DNA of 64,000 bases from Tamarix chinensis. Taxonomy: Eukaryota; Streptophyta; Magnoliopsida; Caryophyllales; Tamaricaceae. Both the position numbers and the translations under genes were made by a program. Of the stretch, positions 11,750 through 23,178 are shown piece by piece (within the stretch, counting starts at the first letter, position 1; each line of letters opens with the position of its first letter). Under the pieces are notes generated by a model that saw only the letters and a list, made by a program, of their open reading frames with translations, searched no databases and was not told where the DNA came from. The stretch is taken from contig CM060174.1 in NCBI GenBank assembly GCA_030549775.1, positions 21,502,693 through 21,566,692 of the forward strand, read 5' to 3'.

Positions 11750-12380
11750 CTAATACAAATTCACCAAAACCCTATCCAATTTGGCCATGATTCTATTCTC
11801 ACCCAAACTTCTATTGGACCAAGTAAAGTTTAGCCCAGAGAACCCCAAATCATGAACCAGTAGAGAATTAAATCATTTTCTAGCATTATTAACATCATTC
11901 AAGTTCACTACATTGCCTCGGAACTTCTCATCAGCCTACAAAACAATAATAAAGTCTCCCAAAATAATCCAAGCCTCTCTATCAACCTTATGCTCACACA
12001 ACTAACCCCATAGACTTTTCTTATTATCCCCAGCATTAAAATCATAGATGAAAGTAGCATAAAACTAAATATTAGAATTCACCCCAATCACTGATACATG
12101 TAAAGCCTGTTCACAGCTTGCAATAAGATGTAAATCCCATGAAGAATTATCCCAAATACACCATATCCTACCATTTGGATGATGATCATATTTGCTTAAC
12201 CTCATCCATTTATGCCGTAGCCTACCACAAGCCTTATTAGCCTTATTACTATTGATCCTAGTTTCAACTAGCCCCATAAGGGACACTTTATGCACTGATA
12301 ACTAGTGCTTCAATTCCTTTTGTTTATAAGGCTTATTCAAGCCCCGTACATTCCAAACCCCTATCACAAATATGATCCAT
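11750..12380 (-). pseudogene. LINE ORF2 endonuclease
   Basis: The start of ORF2 reads WNVRGLNKPYKQKELK at about 12,310-12,360, followed by LMGLVETRIN (12,245-12,275) and ILGDF near 11,945. SNRSLGENRIMAKLDRVLVN lies near 11,760-11,820. These are the signatures of the apurinic-type endonuclease (EEP fold) that nicks target DNA, with the catalytic Glu in VETR and the Asp in GDF still present. Stops and a frameshift after 12,295 disrupt the frame. Confidence 0.85.
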
Positions 12381-12677
12381 TAGGGAATTGAGCATGATAG
12401 AGTCATTAGTTAGATTATTACCTTTTTCTTTTTGTAGGTCAGTACCAGGATCATCCCTATTCTCACATTCCCGCTGGCACTCAAATCTTCTTCCTGTTTG
12501 TACCATGCACTTCTTCCCAACAACAGAAGATGAAGGATTAACAATTGAGCGATTATTTGGTACAGGATTCACCTTCTGTACTATAAATTGAGTTAAATCC
12601 ATTTGAACCATTCCCTACTTCTGTGTCACCCCACCAGCCATAGGGTTATCCTCATTCTATTTTAGGATCGAAGGTGG

Positions 12678-13742
12678 CTATTTAAGAAACTCTTTAGCCT
12701 TTATACAATTCTCTATTGAATGTCTAGATTCACTACATCTACAACAGAACGCAGGCCTCCATTCATAAATAATATTTTAGCTCAAGAACTCTCCATCAGG
12801 TTCCATGATCTCAACAGATTCCAGTAGTCTCTTCGACACATCCACCTCTACTAGCATACGAGCATAGGATATCCTATCACATGCAGAAGTTATTCCATCC
12901 AAATACAATGGTCTCCCCACAGCACTACCAATTCTGCTTAAAGAATAAATATTTCAATAATCTAAGGGTAGGTTAATTAGATTTATCCATAACGGCAAGA
13001 ACTGAAATTTTTCTTTCAAAAATTGGAATTTTTGATGCCATGCTTTTAAGATGAAAGGTCTATTTATGAAATACCAATAGGGTTTTGAAAGCACCCAGTC
13101 CCTATCCTTCTGAGAATCAAATTTGAAAACCATAAAACCCTAATCATGTAACAAAACCTTAGGCTCCTTCACACCCTGCTAATTTCTCTTGACAAAACCA
13201 ACCAATTGACCCAAGGAAGGCCGATACCCAATGATATAACCCACAATAGCCCATCGAAAATCAGCACTGTTATGTTCCACCTTATCCCTCTGAAGTGTCG
13301 CACAAATTTTGTCCCCTACAACCAAAGGCGGGATGTAGTGTAATTGGGATCCCATAGAGGCCAAATGATTACCAACAACTTTGTTTTTATAGGAAGGAGG
13401 AGCATCCACCGGATGATCAGCCGATACGTTATGTATCGGTTCTTTATTATATCCTTCAACATTATTTATATGAGGATCAACAATGCCCATCCCAACCCTA
13501 GTCAATGAATAAAAATTAGAGACCTCCCTTGCTTTGGTAGGTGAATCAACGTCCACCCCTGCATGTACCTTGCATGCACCATCAGGTACAGAATCCTTCG
13601 AAACAGAAACATCCACACCCTCACCCACAACTTCCACAACCTGAGGATCTAACCTAGATGAAGAAACATCTTTAGAAGGCCCTACACAACCCTGAACCAC
13701 CTTCTTCTTTAACAAAGATGTTGTTTTCCTAATGTGTGCCAT
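12678..13742 (-). pseudogene. LINE ORF1, DUF4283-like with CCHC zinc knuckle (broken)
   Basis: Starts at the ATG at 13,742 (MAHIRKTTSLLKKK) and stays open for 187 residues. The first stop lies just upstream of a DUF4283-like RNA-binding region, recognisable from FKFDSQKDRDWVLSKPYWYF and LPLWINLINLPLDYW. It ends in a zinc knuckle CCRCSESRHSIENC (C-x2-C-x4-H-x4-C) just before a stop at 12,678. Two further in-frame stops were seen. In plant L1 elements this protein packages the element RNA. It is followed by the ORF2 endonuclease in the expected order. Confidence 0.85.
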
Positions 13743-13796
13743 GGAGGAGAAGAGAGGAGAGAGCGGATAGGGTTTAGGTATGACTATTGGTATTAT

Positions 13797-13813
13797 TGAA
13801 TACTGCTACATTT
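13797..13813. repeat. LINE target-site duplication, right copy
   Basis: TGAATACTGCTACATTT, 16 of 17 bases identical to 8,910-8,926. LTR-C homology resumes immediately after it. Confidence 0.9.
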
Positions 13814-15460
13814 CTCAGAGAAAAATGTCATATTTCCCTTAAGAAACTCAAAGTTCACAAATTAAATGAAACATATTGCTAAATACTCATTTTATCACCA
13901 ATTTTAATTCCCTTCCTTAAAATATTATCATTGAAAATATATCAAAAAATCAAGTTATAACTCTAACATCTCACACTTGCGATAATAACCTACCTTTAGG
14001 ATTACTATTTACAAATCCTTAAAAAACTCTAATTTTAAAAATTAAGAATAAATTTTATCATAAGGCTCATATGACACTAAAAATTAACCCAAATTAATAA
14101 ATTTCACATACTTACAACATATCTAAAAATCAAGATCTAACTCAAATGTCTTACACATAAGATCACAATCTTCCTTTAGGGGTACTATTCTCAATTTTTA
14201 TGAAACCTTAATTTCACAAGTTAGACATAAATTTTTCCATATAACCACCTAATCAAATAAAAATTATTAAAATAAAAAAAAATATCCAAATATAGGGGTC
14301 TAGCTCTAATGTCTTACACATGAGATAATAACACCGCCTCTAAGGTTGTTATTCCTAATTTTAGCTAATTTTTTTATTGGACTTAGGTCATTTATAATTA
14401 CTTCAAATATTCCCCATAATATAATTATGATATTATAAAAGATTTAACGCATTAAAATATCAAATATTCCATATTTAACCCATATTGACCAAAATAATCC
14501 TAAAGATGTCAAATGCCCATCTTTTCAACAAAATCTTATATGCTTGATATCATTACTTTCCAACCCTCAACTTATTATATCACCATAAATCATAAATATA
14601 CTAATTTCCACTTACTATACATTATCAAACGCATATTACCATATTATATATCAAACTAATTCATTTAGAATTTACAACATAATAATCATCACAAGAATAT
14701 CGTATAAGCGCATACTTTCTCTTATACTCAATTTCCATCTTGTGATACCACATTATCACATAAAGATATTAACAACATGAAATTATCAATATAATAAAAC
14801 CAAAAATGTTATTTCACACAAATAATACATAAAATGTAAAAAGTACCTAAGTACAACATGTATCCTTACCAAAAATGTTTCTAGTCTCTAAGCATGTATA
14901 AGCCTAACCCGCCTCCTCTATGACTTTCATAAAATCGCCTAAGAAAAAATAATAATACACAATAAGAAATTAATAGTGAAAAAAAGTCAAATATAAGGAA
15001 AAGGACTGCGGGAAAGAGGATAAAAATTGAATCAACAAGCTTTGAGACAAAGTGTGACACAAATGGGTTTTCTATGGGCAGAAATAACAAAACAATGGGG
15101 GGAATGATGTGAGGAAATCACGCAGCTAAAGTAATGAAACATGAGGTTCTCATGTTGGATGGAAAGATAACCATGAATAGGTTACATTTTTGGGGTGGGG
15201 TAGTGGTATTGTGAGATGGTGGTGGGTTTGGTGTAGGTGCAACGTGAGGTTAGGCTATAGTTTGGGGTGGTGCAATGTGAGTTTGTGGTGTTGTAGGGGA
15301 AAGCATTGTGAGCTTCTAAGGCAAATAAAAATGAGAAATGTGAGGAACTCATGTTGTGGTTACTTTTCATTATGAAGTTAGGGGAAATGCATAGTTTTGA
15401 TGGGTAAAAATGATAATAATCAATGAACGATGCACAAGGAAATTGAGAGAAAGGATTGGG

Positions 15461-15527
15461 TGTAATACCCCATTTTTAGAAACCCTAATTATAAACTAAT
15501 AATTATGTGTAATTACTTATAATAAAT
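15461..15527 (+). repeat. LTR-B 5' LTR, first segment
   Basis: TGTAATACCCCATTTTTAG and the following 45 bases match the start of the 3' LTR at 25,704-25,770. The match then breaks exactly at the inserted LTR-A1 and resumes at 20,016. Confidence 0.85.
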
Positions 15528-15954
15528 TGAAATGCCCCAAAAATTCCTAATTTTAAATAGTATATTTAAATGAGGTTTGATTATAAAAGTTAATTACGTA
15601 AATTATTTTATTAAAATAAAAGGAAATTAAATAGGATAAATCAAGAATAAATTTATAACTATTTTTATTAGGAGGAATTTGGGTATTTTAACTAATTAAA
15701 GATTTTAATTTGGGAATTAACTAAATAAATTATTTTATTTAAAATTAGGATGAGAAAATAGTTTTAATTTAATAATAATTTTATAAATAATTTAATTGGA
15801 GGAATTTAGGGTGTTTTGCTAATTAAAATGGAATTTATGGAAAATCTTTTTAAAATCCTAATTTAGCCTAAAAAGGGATTTAAATATTATTTTATTTAAA
15901 TATTATTATTTTTAAATATTCTAAATTTTCAGATTAATTTAATTGGCCCTAATC

Positions 15955-16340
15955 TAATTTTTTATTCTTTCCTTTTTCCCTTTTTCTTTTTCTTTCTTCC
16001 TTTTTCCTTTTCTTTTTCTTTCTTTTTCTTCTTTTTCTTTTTCCTCTTCTTTTTCCCCGTTTGGGCTGCCCTCTCCCGCGGCCCAATCTTTTTCCCCTTC
16101 TTCCTTTCCCTCGGCCCAGCCCGCGAACGCGCGACGTCCTCCTTCCGCCCCGTTCAGCGCCGCGTTTTGCATCCTTTTCCGCCTGAAGCTCGTCGTTTCA
16201 TTTAACGCCTACCGCCCGCGCCCGAACAGCCCGGTTCTCCCCTTTTCTTTTCTTTTCCCGGACGACCGGTCCCCCTCCTCTTCTTCTTCCTTCTTCCTCC
16301 TTTCTCCTCCGTCGACGCCGCTGCAACTCCCTCCCCCGAA
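15955..16340 (+). promoter_or_regulatory. Pyrimidine tract and GC-rich U3 segment of LTR-A1
   Basis: A long C/T run (15,955-16,060) is followed by GC-rich sequence rich in CG dinucleotides. The mirror segment in LTR-A2 is 39,670-40,010. It lies about 250 bp upstream of the shared TATA box and so falls in U3. The short open frames here are by-products of the low complexity. Confidence 0.5.
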
Positions 16341-16341
16341 A

Positions 16342-16425
16342 ATGGCATCTCCAGCTACGGTGATTAATACCGTCCGTTTCTTGTCTCATTATCTTCCTAT
16401 TAACTCCAGGAATAAACTTTCATAA
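16342..16425 (+). CDS. 27-codon open frame shared by LTR-A1 and LTR-A2
   Basis: ATG at 16,342 in the favourable context GAAAATGGC. The product starts MASPAT and ends SRNKLS before TAA. LTR-A2 has an equally long frame at 39,579-39,662 (minus), starting MASPAT and ending SRNKLA. No indels separate the two. Differences fall on all three codon positions about equally (my count is 7, 5 and 8), so there is no sign of selection on the protein. It lies upstream of the TATA box, so the LTR's own main transcript should not include it. Product unknown; it may be chance. Confidence 0.25.
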   Translation: MASPATVINTVRFLSHYLPINSRNKLS

Positions 16426-16584
16426 TTATTCGACGTTAAATCTCGCCCGTTTCCTCTCCCCAGCCTCGCGAAACTTCGAATCCACCCAAACGTTGGCCGA
16501 CCGTTTTCCGCCGCCGGCTGCACAAATTCTCGCACCCCATAACTTCCTGTCGACCCCCAAAACCTTATTATACCATCTACAATC

Positions 16585-16592
16585 TATAAATA
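16585..16592 (+). promoter_or_regulatory. TATA box of LTR-A1
   Basis: TATAAATA within CTATAAATAGC. LTR-A2 carries the same box in the same context on the minus strand (39,412-39,419). It marks the U3/R boundary of the family, with transcription expected about 30 bp downstream. Confidence 0.7.
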
Positions 16593-17099
16593 GCTATATT
16601 GTATGAGTTTTTGGAGTTTGTTCTTCCCCGAGACCCTAAGCCCGAGTGCCGGCCACCGCGACTTCAGACGCGTATTCCGCCGCCGTTAGCCAACTTCAAC
16701 GCCACCTCCGCATTCCAAATTATTCCTTACATCGTCCTCTAGTTAACCAAACTATTTTCAACCTTTGATTATTCTTGCACGAGCCTCCATAAACATGCAA
16801 AGTTGGCTGCTCGTTTCGCCAGAATTTTGACCTCGAAGCCTTAAACCACCGTCTGCCGCTATTCTCCGCCACCTTTGGCTGCAACACCACCATCATTTTG
16901 TCCCTCTACTCCTGGGAAACCATAAACACCTCTTATATCACCTCAATTCTCCCTATCTTTTTCCCAACATCCATTTTTCCCTATTTTCTTCTCTTTTTCC
17001 GGCCACCGCCCCCACCGCCGTGCACCACCGCAGATGCCGCCTATCCCCACCAGCTTAAGGTTGAACCCTAGACCCTCTCAACCATTTTCCATATTATTA

Positions 17100-17570
17100 T
17101 AAGCCTTGATTTAATTTATTTCAATTATTTACATGTAAATACCATTATTATTCTTAATATTTATATTCTTAATATGTTTTATGATTATTATTAGTAGTAT
17201 TATTATTTTATTATTATTTATGTTGAGAGCTGAAGCCTTATTGTATTTTAATTCGAGTTTATTATTATTCCCCTTATTATTTCTTTTATTACTATTATTG
17301 ATATTAATATGTTATAAGTATAATTATTATTATTATTTTATATTTCGAATTTCTATTATTCTTATTCCATTATTATTAATGCAAATATTTTACCATTAGT
17401 ATTGTGAATAATGTTATTTTTGTTATTACTATTGTTATTATTCTGATTATTATTATTATTGTTGTTGTTGTTGTTGTTGTTGTTATTATTATTATTTATA
17501 TTCTCATTGATATTAGTTTTATTATCTTTGATATTGTTATATTAGTATCATTATTATTATTAGGGTAAAG
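17100..17570 (+). repeat. TTA/ATT-rich microsatellite with (GTT)n core
   Basis: About 470 bp of imperfect TTA/ATT triplets, with a (TTG)n run at about 17,459-17,483. The matching part of LTR-A2 is an (AAT)n run near 38,320-38,420. It is a family feature, not a gene, despite open frames on the plus strand. Confidence 0.9.
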
Positions 17571-18039
17571 TCTTTAACCCTATATTAACAAGGTTTATAA
17601 TATCTCTATTATTTTTATGTCTTTAGGAAAGTTAGAATTTTATTAAAGTTATTTTATTAATATGTTATTATTTGGTCAAAGCCCTAAGGAGGCGTAGGAG
17701 CGTGCTCCAAGACCGGTGACATTTTAGGTAGGGGTTTACTAAGGCCATTGTGTGCTTCTATGTATGATGTGCTTCATATGCTATGCATTATATGTTCATG
17801 ATTATTAATTATGTCGTATATGATATGACGTGGTGTGGAAGTATGTTTTTGTATGGGATGTGTATTATTTATGTATGATGATATGTGTTGTGATCCTGTA
17901 AGACATGCAAGTGAGAATGTTAATGTGGTTGTGTGGGAAAGAGGATGAAAAATGAGGATGGAGAAAGAAGTTGACCAAGAGATGTAAGTTGACCTAAGTA
18001 TCTTAATGATTTATGGGTGGAAAAATAAAATGGGAAATG

Positions 18040-18640
18040 TAGGGTTTCGTGGGAGACAATATAATTTATGATGTTATTTGGGAGAATGTGATTTATGATA
18101 TTAAATGGGAGAATCTAATTTATGATGTTATTTGGGAGAATGAGATTTATGATATTAAATGGGATAATCTAATTTATGATTTAATTGGGAGAATTTAATC
18201 TATGGTTTTGTATGAAAGAATTTAATTTATGGTTTTGATTTGGAGAATCTAATTTATGGTTTTATGTGGAAGGATCTAATGTAAGGTTTTATATGGATGA
18301 ATCTCTTTTTTGATATGGTTCAAATCTAGGGTTTGGTATGGATGATTTTTTGGGTTTTATTTGGTTTGAATTTAGGGTTTGGTAAGGGTGAATACTTGGT
18401 TTGGTATGGATGAATCTTTGGGTTTTATATGGTTTGAATCTAGGGTTTGGTATGAATGAATCTTTGGGTTATGTGGATTGAATTTAGGGTTTTGTATGAT
18501 AAAATCTTGGGTTTTGTACAGTATTATTAATGGTTGCATGGTGGCATTAGGGTTTTCATTGTGGTATTAGGGTTTACATGGTGGCATTGGTGGTTGAATG
18601 GTGGTATTAGGGTTTTGGGTTAGGGTTTTGCATGGGGAGA
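18040..18640 (+). repeat. Minisatellites in LTR-A1
   Basis: From 18,040 to 18,280, units of about 27-30 bp around GGGAGAATCTAATTTATGAT repeat. From 18,300 to 18,520, a second set repeats around GAATCTAGGGTTTGGTATG. From 18,540 to 18,640, GGTATTAGGGTTTT units follow. The last two sets carry repeated telo-box-like TTAGGGTTT or TAGGGTTT motifs. Confidence 0.85.
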
Positions 18641-18974
18641 TTAATGTCTGCATGGGTATGAAATTTACGTGTGGAAAGTTAATTTGAGATGTAAGGAAGG
18701 TCATGTAAGTGTTGTTTGGGCGTTTGAGCACTTGGGATGAAAAATAGCACGTGGAGCAAATTAAGGGTACGGAGGAGACTGAATTATAATTTGTTGAGGT
18801 TAATGGTGGTCTATGGTGGCTGCTTAGGGTTTTTGTCGTATCAAGTATATTTGGTGATTAAAGTGTAATTGTGATTTGTGATGTGTGTTGATTCATGCAT
18901 GTCCAGGGCAAGCTTTGAATAAGATACTTAAGACACTAATTATTTAAAGTAGAAGATCGTTGAGACGGGACCAA

Positions 18975-19317
18975 CCGATCCACCGGTTCGGAATAGTGGT
19001 TAGGGTTTTTACCCTATGTGTGACCGATCCACCGGTTATAATAGTGGTTAGAGCAGGATGCTCTATGCGTAAACCGATCCACCGGTTATAATATTGGGGG
19101 TTCCCGAGCTCAACAACCGCAAACCAGAGTTTTGCTAAAATGCCTAAAAGATACTAATTACTTACAGTGGAACACCATGCGTGCCGGAGCCAACCGATCC
19201 ATCGGTTAGGAATAGTGGTTAGGACGCGTAGTCCTATGTGTATCCGATCCACCGGCTATAATAGTGGTTAGGGTATGATGCCCTATGTGCCTCCGATCCA
19301 CCGGCTATAATAGTGGG
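18975..19317 (+). repeat. Triad motif array of LTR-A1 (two blocks of three)
   Basis: Six copies of CCGATCCACCGGTTATAATA (or close), each followed by GTGG, lie in two blocks: 18,975-19,100 and 19,194-19,317. Between units are inserts such as TTAGAGCAGGATGCTCTATG. The blocks are joined by ATACTAATTACTTACAGTGG and AACACCATGCG. LTR-A2 and LTR-A3 carry the same array on the other strand. Confidence 0.93.
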
Positions 19318-20015
19318 GGCTTCCGTATTCGCAGGGATTTAATAAAAAGGCATGATGTGTATCGAATTCCGATAAAAGATTAATTAATTAATTAATCTGG
19401 ACTATGATTGGACCTTTATGTATGTACCTGAATGATTGGTCGATATTATGATATGATGATGGTGATTATGCTCTTTTATTCTTATGCATGGTTTATGTGC
19501 TTATGTGTTGGCCTTAGTGCTCGGTTACCTTACTCATTACGTAGCAAACTGATCACCCTTTTTATGGGTGCTGCTCATTCCCACGAGTAGTATGCCCTTC
19601 TGGTTTGTGCAGGTGGGCGAGACATTAGTCGGGGCTGAGTGTTGAGCATGTTTGGCTCAAGTTCGAGAGAGTTGTGGCCGTATTTCAGTCTTTATGTAAT
19701 TTTATTTCCTGCTATTATTTCTTTGTATTGGAGTATTTATCCTCTTTGATTTCGCACTCTGATTTCTATTTTATTACATTTATAAATGTTTATGCGTACT
19801 CTGATTTTAAGGTATGATCTTTCGAGTTCTTTTATGAACTGTTGATTTGAATTTAATGTAAATCTTTTCTTTAGCCTTAGCACTTGGTATTGGAACGGTC
19901 GGAGAGAACCGGTCTGGTACTAAGTGTGGCGGTAACATCCCCAGGTTTTAAGTGATTCTATTTTAATTGCTTCTGCTTTAAAAAAAAGTAGTGAATTTTG
20001 GGGTGTTACATAAAT

Positions 20016-23000
20016 ACTATTGGTTTTTTTTAATAAAAATATATTTAATATGTTTAATATTATTACATATTAGATATAAATATAATTATTTTAAGATTTG
20101 ATAGATTTAATATTACTAAATTTAACCTTAGTTCATAACCGGTGTCTGTTTCTTCAAATAAACCAAGTTTGATAACTTTAAACTCTATCGAATAGTTTTA
20201 CCCAAATATTTCACCCTCTTTCTTTATCTAATTAATCTACCCTTAACCTATGCTAGATTTTAATACCTCATGCTACTCCCTCTACCCCTGCACAACCATC
20301 ATTCACGCAACCCTTGAGCCATATGCCTCCCTCTGTCATACTTGTTTTCCTCCCCCTATTTTGCTCCACCATTTCCTACACTCCACCATTCCTTTTTAAC
20401 ACCCTCTTCCCTCTCATTATTGTGCCATAAAATAACCCCATCCAGCCCACAAAATTTCCTCTCTTTCCTTAAGCTCCATCAAGAAAGAAAAAAACTCCAT
20501 CATCGTGATTATTTTCCACCAGTTTTTACCACTGAAAACTTCCTCTGCACACCACCTCTTTGCAGCACATTCCACCACTGAAGCCCCTACCCTAGCTAAA
20601 GAAAGAGCTTTCATAGCTTCCCTCTAACTAGCAGAAACATTTCTCAAAGCCACCACCCATGTTGCACATAAAATCGCCATAACCCCCTGTGGCTAGTTTT
20701 GCTAATCCCTCTGCCTTTGCATTGGAAAAAGTTATAGAAGCCACCCCCAATGCTGCATAATGTTTCCCTGTATCCCCTCCATTTTCTTCATATATTTTTG
20801 CAGTTCCTACCCCCTAGTTTTAGCCTAGTCCACTATTGCTCCCTCCTTCTTCTTGACAACTTCCACAAATTTCTCCTCCTTTGTTGTGTGAGTTTGTTTG
20901 GCTTCCTTGCAGCTTTTCTTTGCTAGTTAGTAATCCTTGAGTAATTTTAATTACTTTTAGGTCATTTTTATGATGTATTAAATGCTAATACATGTGTTAT
21001 TAGGTTTTAACTTCTTTGGTAATCTTTGAGGATCTCGCAAAAGGTAGTCTTTTTTACATTTGTATAAGCTTGGATTTAGGCAAATCCAATCACTCATAGG
21101 GTGGTAGAAAATTATGTGTGAGAATTATTGAAACTTTGGACCTAGAATCATGCTAGGGTTTATGATTTTCAAGTATTTTAGCCTGCATGATAAAATGATA
21201 ATATGTTGGTAGGATGATGTGCATGATTATTGATAATTAAGTTCTATGCATTAAATATGTCAAATGTTTTACATCTACGTGTCATAGCTTTTTTTACAAA
21301 CTCCATTATTATCATGTTATGATTAAATCCCATTGTATATTCCTCATGAATTCTCATGCAACAAAGTAGGTTTACTATAATGCACATAGACACGTATGCG
21401 CATGATTAGGGTTTGCTAATGATAAATTCTATTTTACATAGCCTAGGGTTAGAGATATGCTCCTACATGTACTACATTGATAATACACCTGTTTAAATGA
21501 TGTATCATGCTTTAAATATGGACGTGTATGATAAATGAAAGATGTGGTATATGGCAGTTGCATGATTAGGATTTTAGCAGAAGTAACCCACTAAATGCAT
21601 GAAAAGTGAAAATTTTAATTAATCGTAGAACTGTAAAGATTACCTACGTTCTAAAATAATGTGAAATATTACCTTGTTGCCATCTAATCACAAAATTCTC
21701 ATGATGATAATGTTTGATACAAAGATGAGTAAATTTAGGAAACTAAGGTTTTGAAGGGTATTTTGGTAATTTTAACCTAATGCATCATTTACAAATAAAT
21801 GAATGCTAGGATGGCTATATCATTTTTATAAGTTAAACTTAGCTTTGAATTGGATTGACATAGACTAATTAGCTTAGGGTTTACTAAAAAAAATTTAAAA
21901 ACAAAAGGAGAAAACTTATAAGTATGGGAAACAGGAATTGATGTGAATTATGTGATCACTTCACAAAATATTAATACTTAAAGTAAAAAACCTCAAGTTG
22001 GGAATGGTTGCTTTTTAGGGGTCACCACCTTAGAGGGGAGGTGTTAGCCTTGTTTTTGGTTCACTAGTGTACTATTGTGCCCTAGTTTTTAAGGCCCTAC
22101 TATACTCTATATGTGACCTACAAGCCTTATAAGGGGTATCAATACTTAAGGACTAGGTGACCGAAGTTGGGAGGATATTGTGTTGCTTTTTGGTGGTGGT
22201 ATGACCAAGCGTACCGTTGTATCCCAGGGTTAGAGGTGATGGTATTGTGTTGCTTTTGGGTGTCGATATGACTGGGTGAACCATTATGTCCCTAGGTTGA
22301 TTTCTATCCCTCTCAAGTAATAAAGAAAAATAAAAATGTTTGTGATGAAATAAAAGAAATGGATAATTAATTCAGTAGTTACCTTAGTTCCTTACCTTAA
22401 TATTTTGATGGCTTATTGGTTCAATAGTTACCTTAGTGCCCTACCCTAGTATTGTTTTTTATTACTATTTCAATAGTTGCATTAGTGCCTTTCCCTTATG
22501 AATGGAATGTATTTAACTAATCTAATATAACTTTACACCATGAAATGATGATAAATGGTTTGCTATGCTTTACCATTGAGTTGAGACTTTGACTATGATA
22601 TATGTTTCTCCATGAGTATTATCTGTATGGTTTATGCCTTATGCTTCTATATGCTTTTTGATTTCTCTTTGGCTATGTAGTATGTGGGTATATTGCTTCC
22701 TATAAGGTATTGTGATTTACTTAGTACAAGAAAGTCGTACTAATATTAGTTTTGTAGGTGATAATGTGAAGTCCACGGAATGGCATGAAGGTTATAAGCG
22801 CGAGCAAGACAAGTGGAGTCATTAGGAAGAGGTTCCATTTTAATAATGGATATTTGGGTCTAAGAGTTAGGGTAAATTGGAATAGTCCCTTTAGGTATTG
22901 GTTTTTTTTATGAGCGATTTTTCTTTGGACTCTTAAGTCATGTATTGTACTTTTTTTATATTATTGTGTTATAACATCTATTTATAACTCTATTATGTAT

Positions 23001-23175
23001 TATTTCTATTTCTACTAAATTACATTGGTTGAGTTTTATTTTAGCCTTAGCACTAAGCTTAAGAAAATAGAGGAGCAAGATTTTTTCTAAGTATGGCGAT
23101 AACACCCAGTGGTTTATTAATTAATGATTCCATAAAAAATAAAAAAATTTGAGCTGGTAAAATGGGGATGTTACA
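20016..23175 (+). repeat. LTR-B 5' LTR, second segment
   Basis: From 20,016 the sequence resumes the match to the 3' LTR (25,771-26,100), for example ACTAAATTTAACC and CCCTATGCTA versus CCTATGCTA. It ends GGGATGTTACA at 23,175, just before the primer site. It is AT-rich. The open frames at 20,342-20,614 are in C/T-rich low-complexity DNA and are not genes. Confidence 0.85.
22371..22496 (+). repeat. Three 49-bp tandem units in LTR-B
   Basis: Units start at 22,371, 22,420 and 22,469, exactly 49 bp apart. Each begins TTCA(G/A)TAGTT and continues with (A/G)C(C/A)TTAGT(T/G)CC. They sit in the same relative part of the LTR as the LTR-A array. Confidence 0.85.
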
Positions 23176-23178
23176 AGT

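Larger units (their letters stand above)
8927..13796 (-). mobile_element. Full-length but inactive L1-type LINE
   Basis: A 4.87-kb minus-strand non-LTR retrotransposon bounded by a 17-bp duplication. It starts with a short leader of about 54 bp before the ORF1 ATG at 13,742. ORF1 is a nucleic-acid-binding protein ending in a CCHC knuckle. ORF2 has an endonuclease, a reverse transcriptase and a C-terminal zf-RVT-like region. It ends in a short poly-A tail. Both ORFs carry internal stops. It inserted into LTR-C copy 1, so it is younger than that LTR. Confidence 0.92.
7961..15460 (-). repeat. LTR-C copy 1, interrupted by a LINE and truncated by LTR-B
   Basis: Segments 7,965-8,900 and 13,814-15,460 match, in order, 26,105-26,900 and 26,900-27,440. 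Shared phrases include ACTTGATTCCACCA-like, AGAGATAGAGATATCT and ATAATAACCTACCTTTA. The copy is therefore one LTR split by a LINE at 8,927-13,796. It stops at 15,460, where LTR-B begins. The element orientation (minus) is inferred from copy 2, which on that strand starts TATAATACCCTAAATTTTAG, like the TGTAATACCCC starts of related LTRs. Motifs of the form CCATTATTAGTAAGCTAGTGG between 8,350 and 8,760 resemble the LTR-A array. Confidence 0.7.
15528..20010 (+). repeat. Solo LTR-A1 (4,483 bp), TSD TAAAT
   Basis: Begins TGAAATGCCCC and ends GGGGTGTTACA, with TAAAT directly on both sides (15,523-15,527 and 20,011-20,015). It has no primer site or internal region, so it is a solo LTR left by recombination. 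LTR-A2 (36,338-40,322, opposite strand) is the same family: starts, ends, the pyrimidine-rich tract, the GC-rich part, the TATA box and the triad arrays align. It contains, in order, an AT-rich start, a pyrimidine tract, a GC-rich segment, a TATA box, TTA repeats, minisatellites and the motif array. Confidence 0.93.

Noticed and set aside
17181..17399. 72-codon hydrophobic plus-strand frame
   Set aside because: Encoded by the TTA/ATT microsatellite of LTR-A1; LTR-A2 has the repeat without the frame.
20342..20614. 79- and 65-codon frames on opposite strands
   Set aside because: They fall within the LTR-B 5' LTR, next to and beyond the part shared with the 3' LTR, in C/T-rich sequence without any protein motif.
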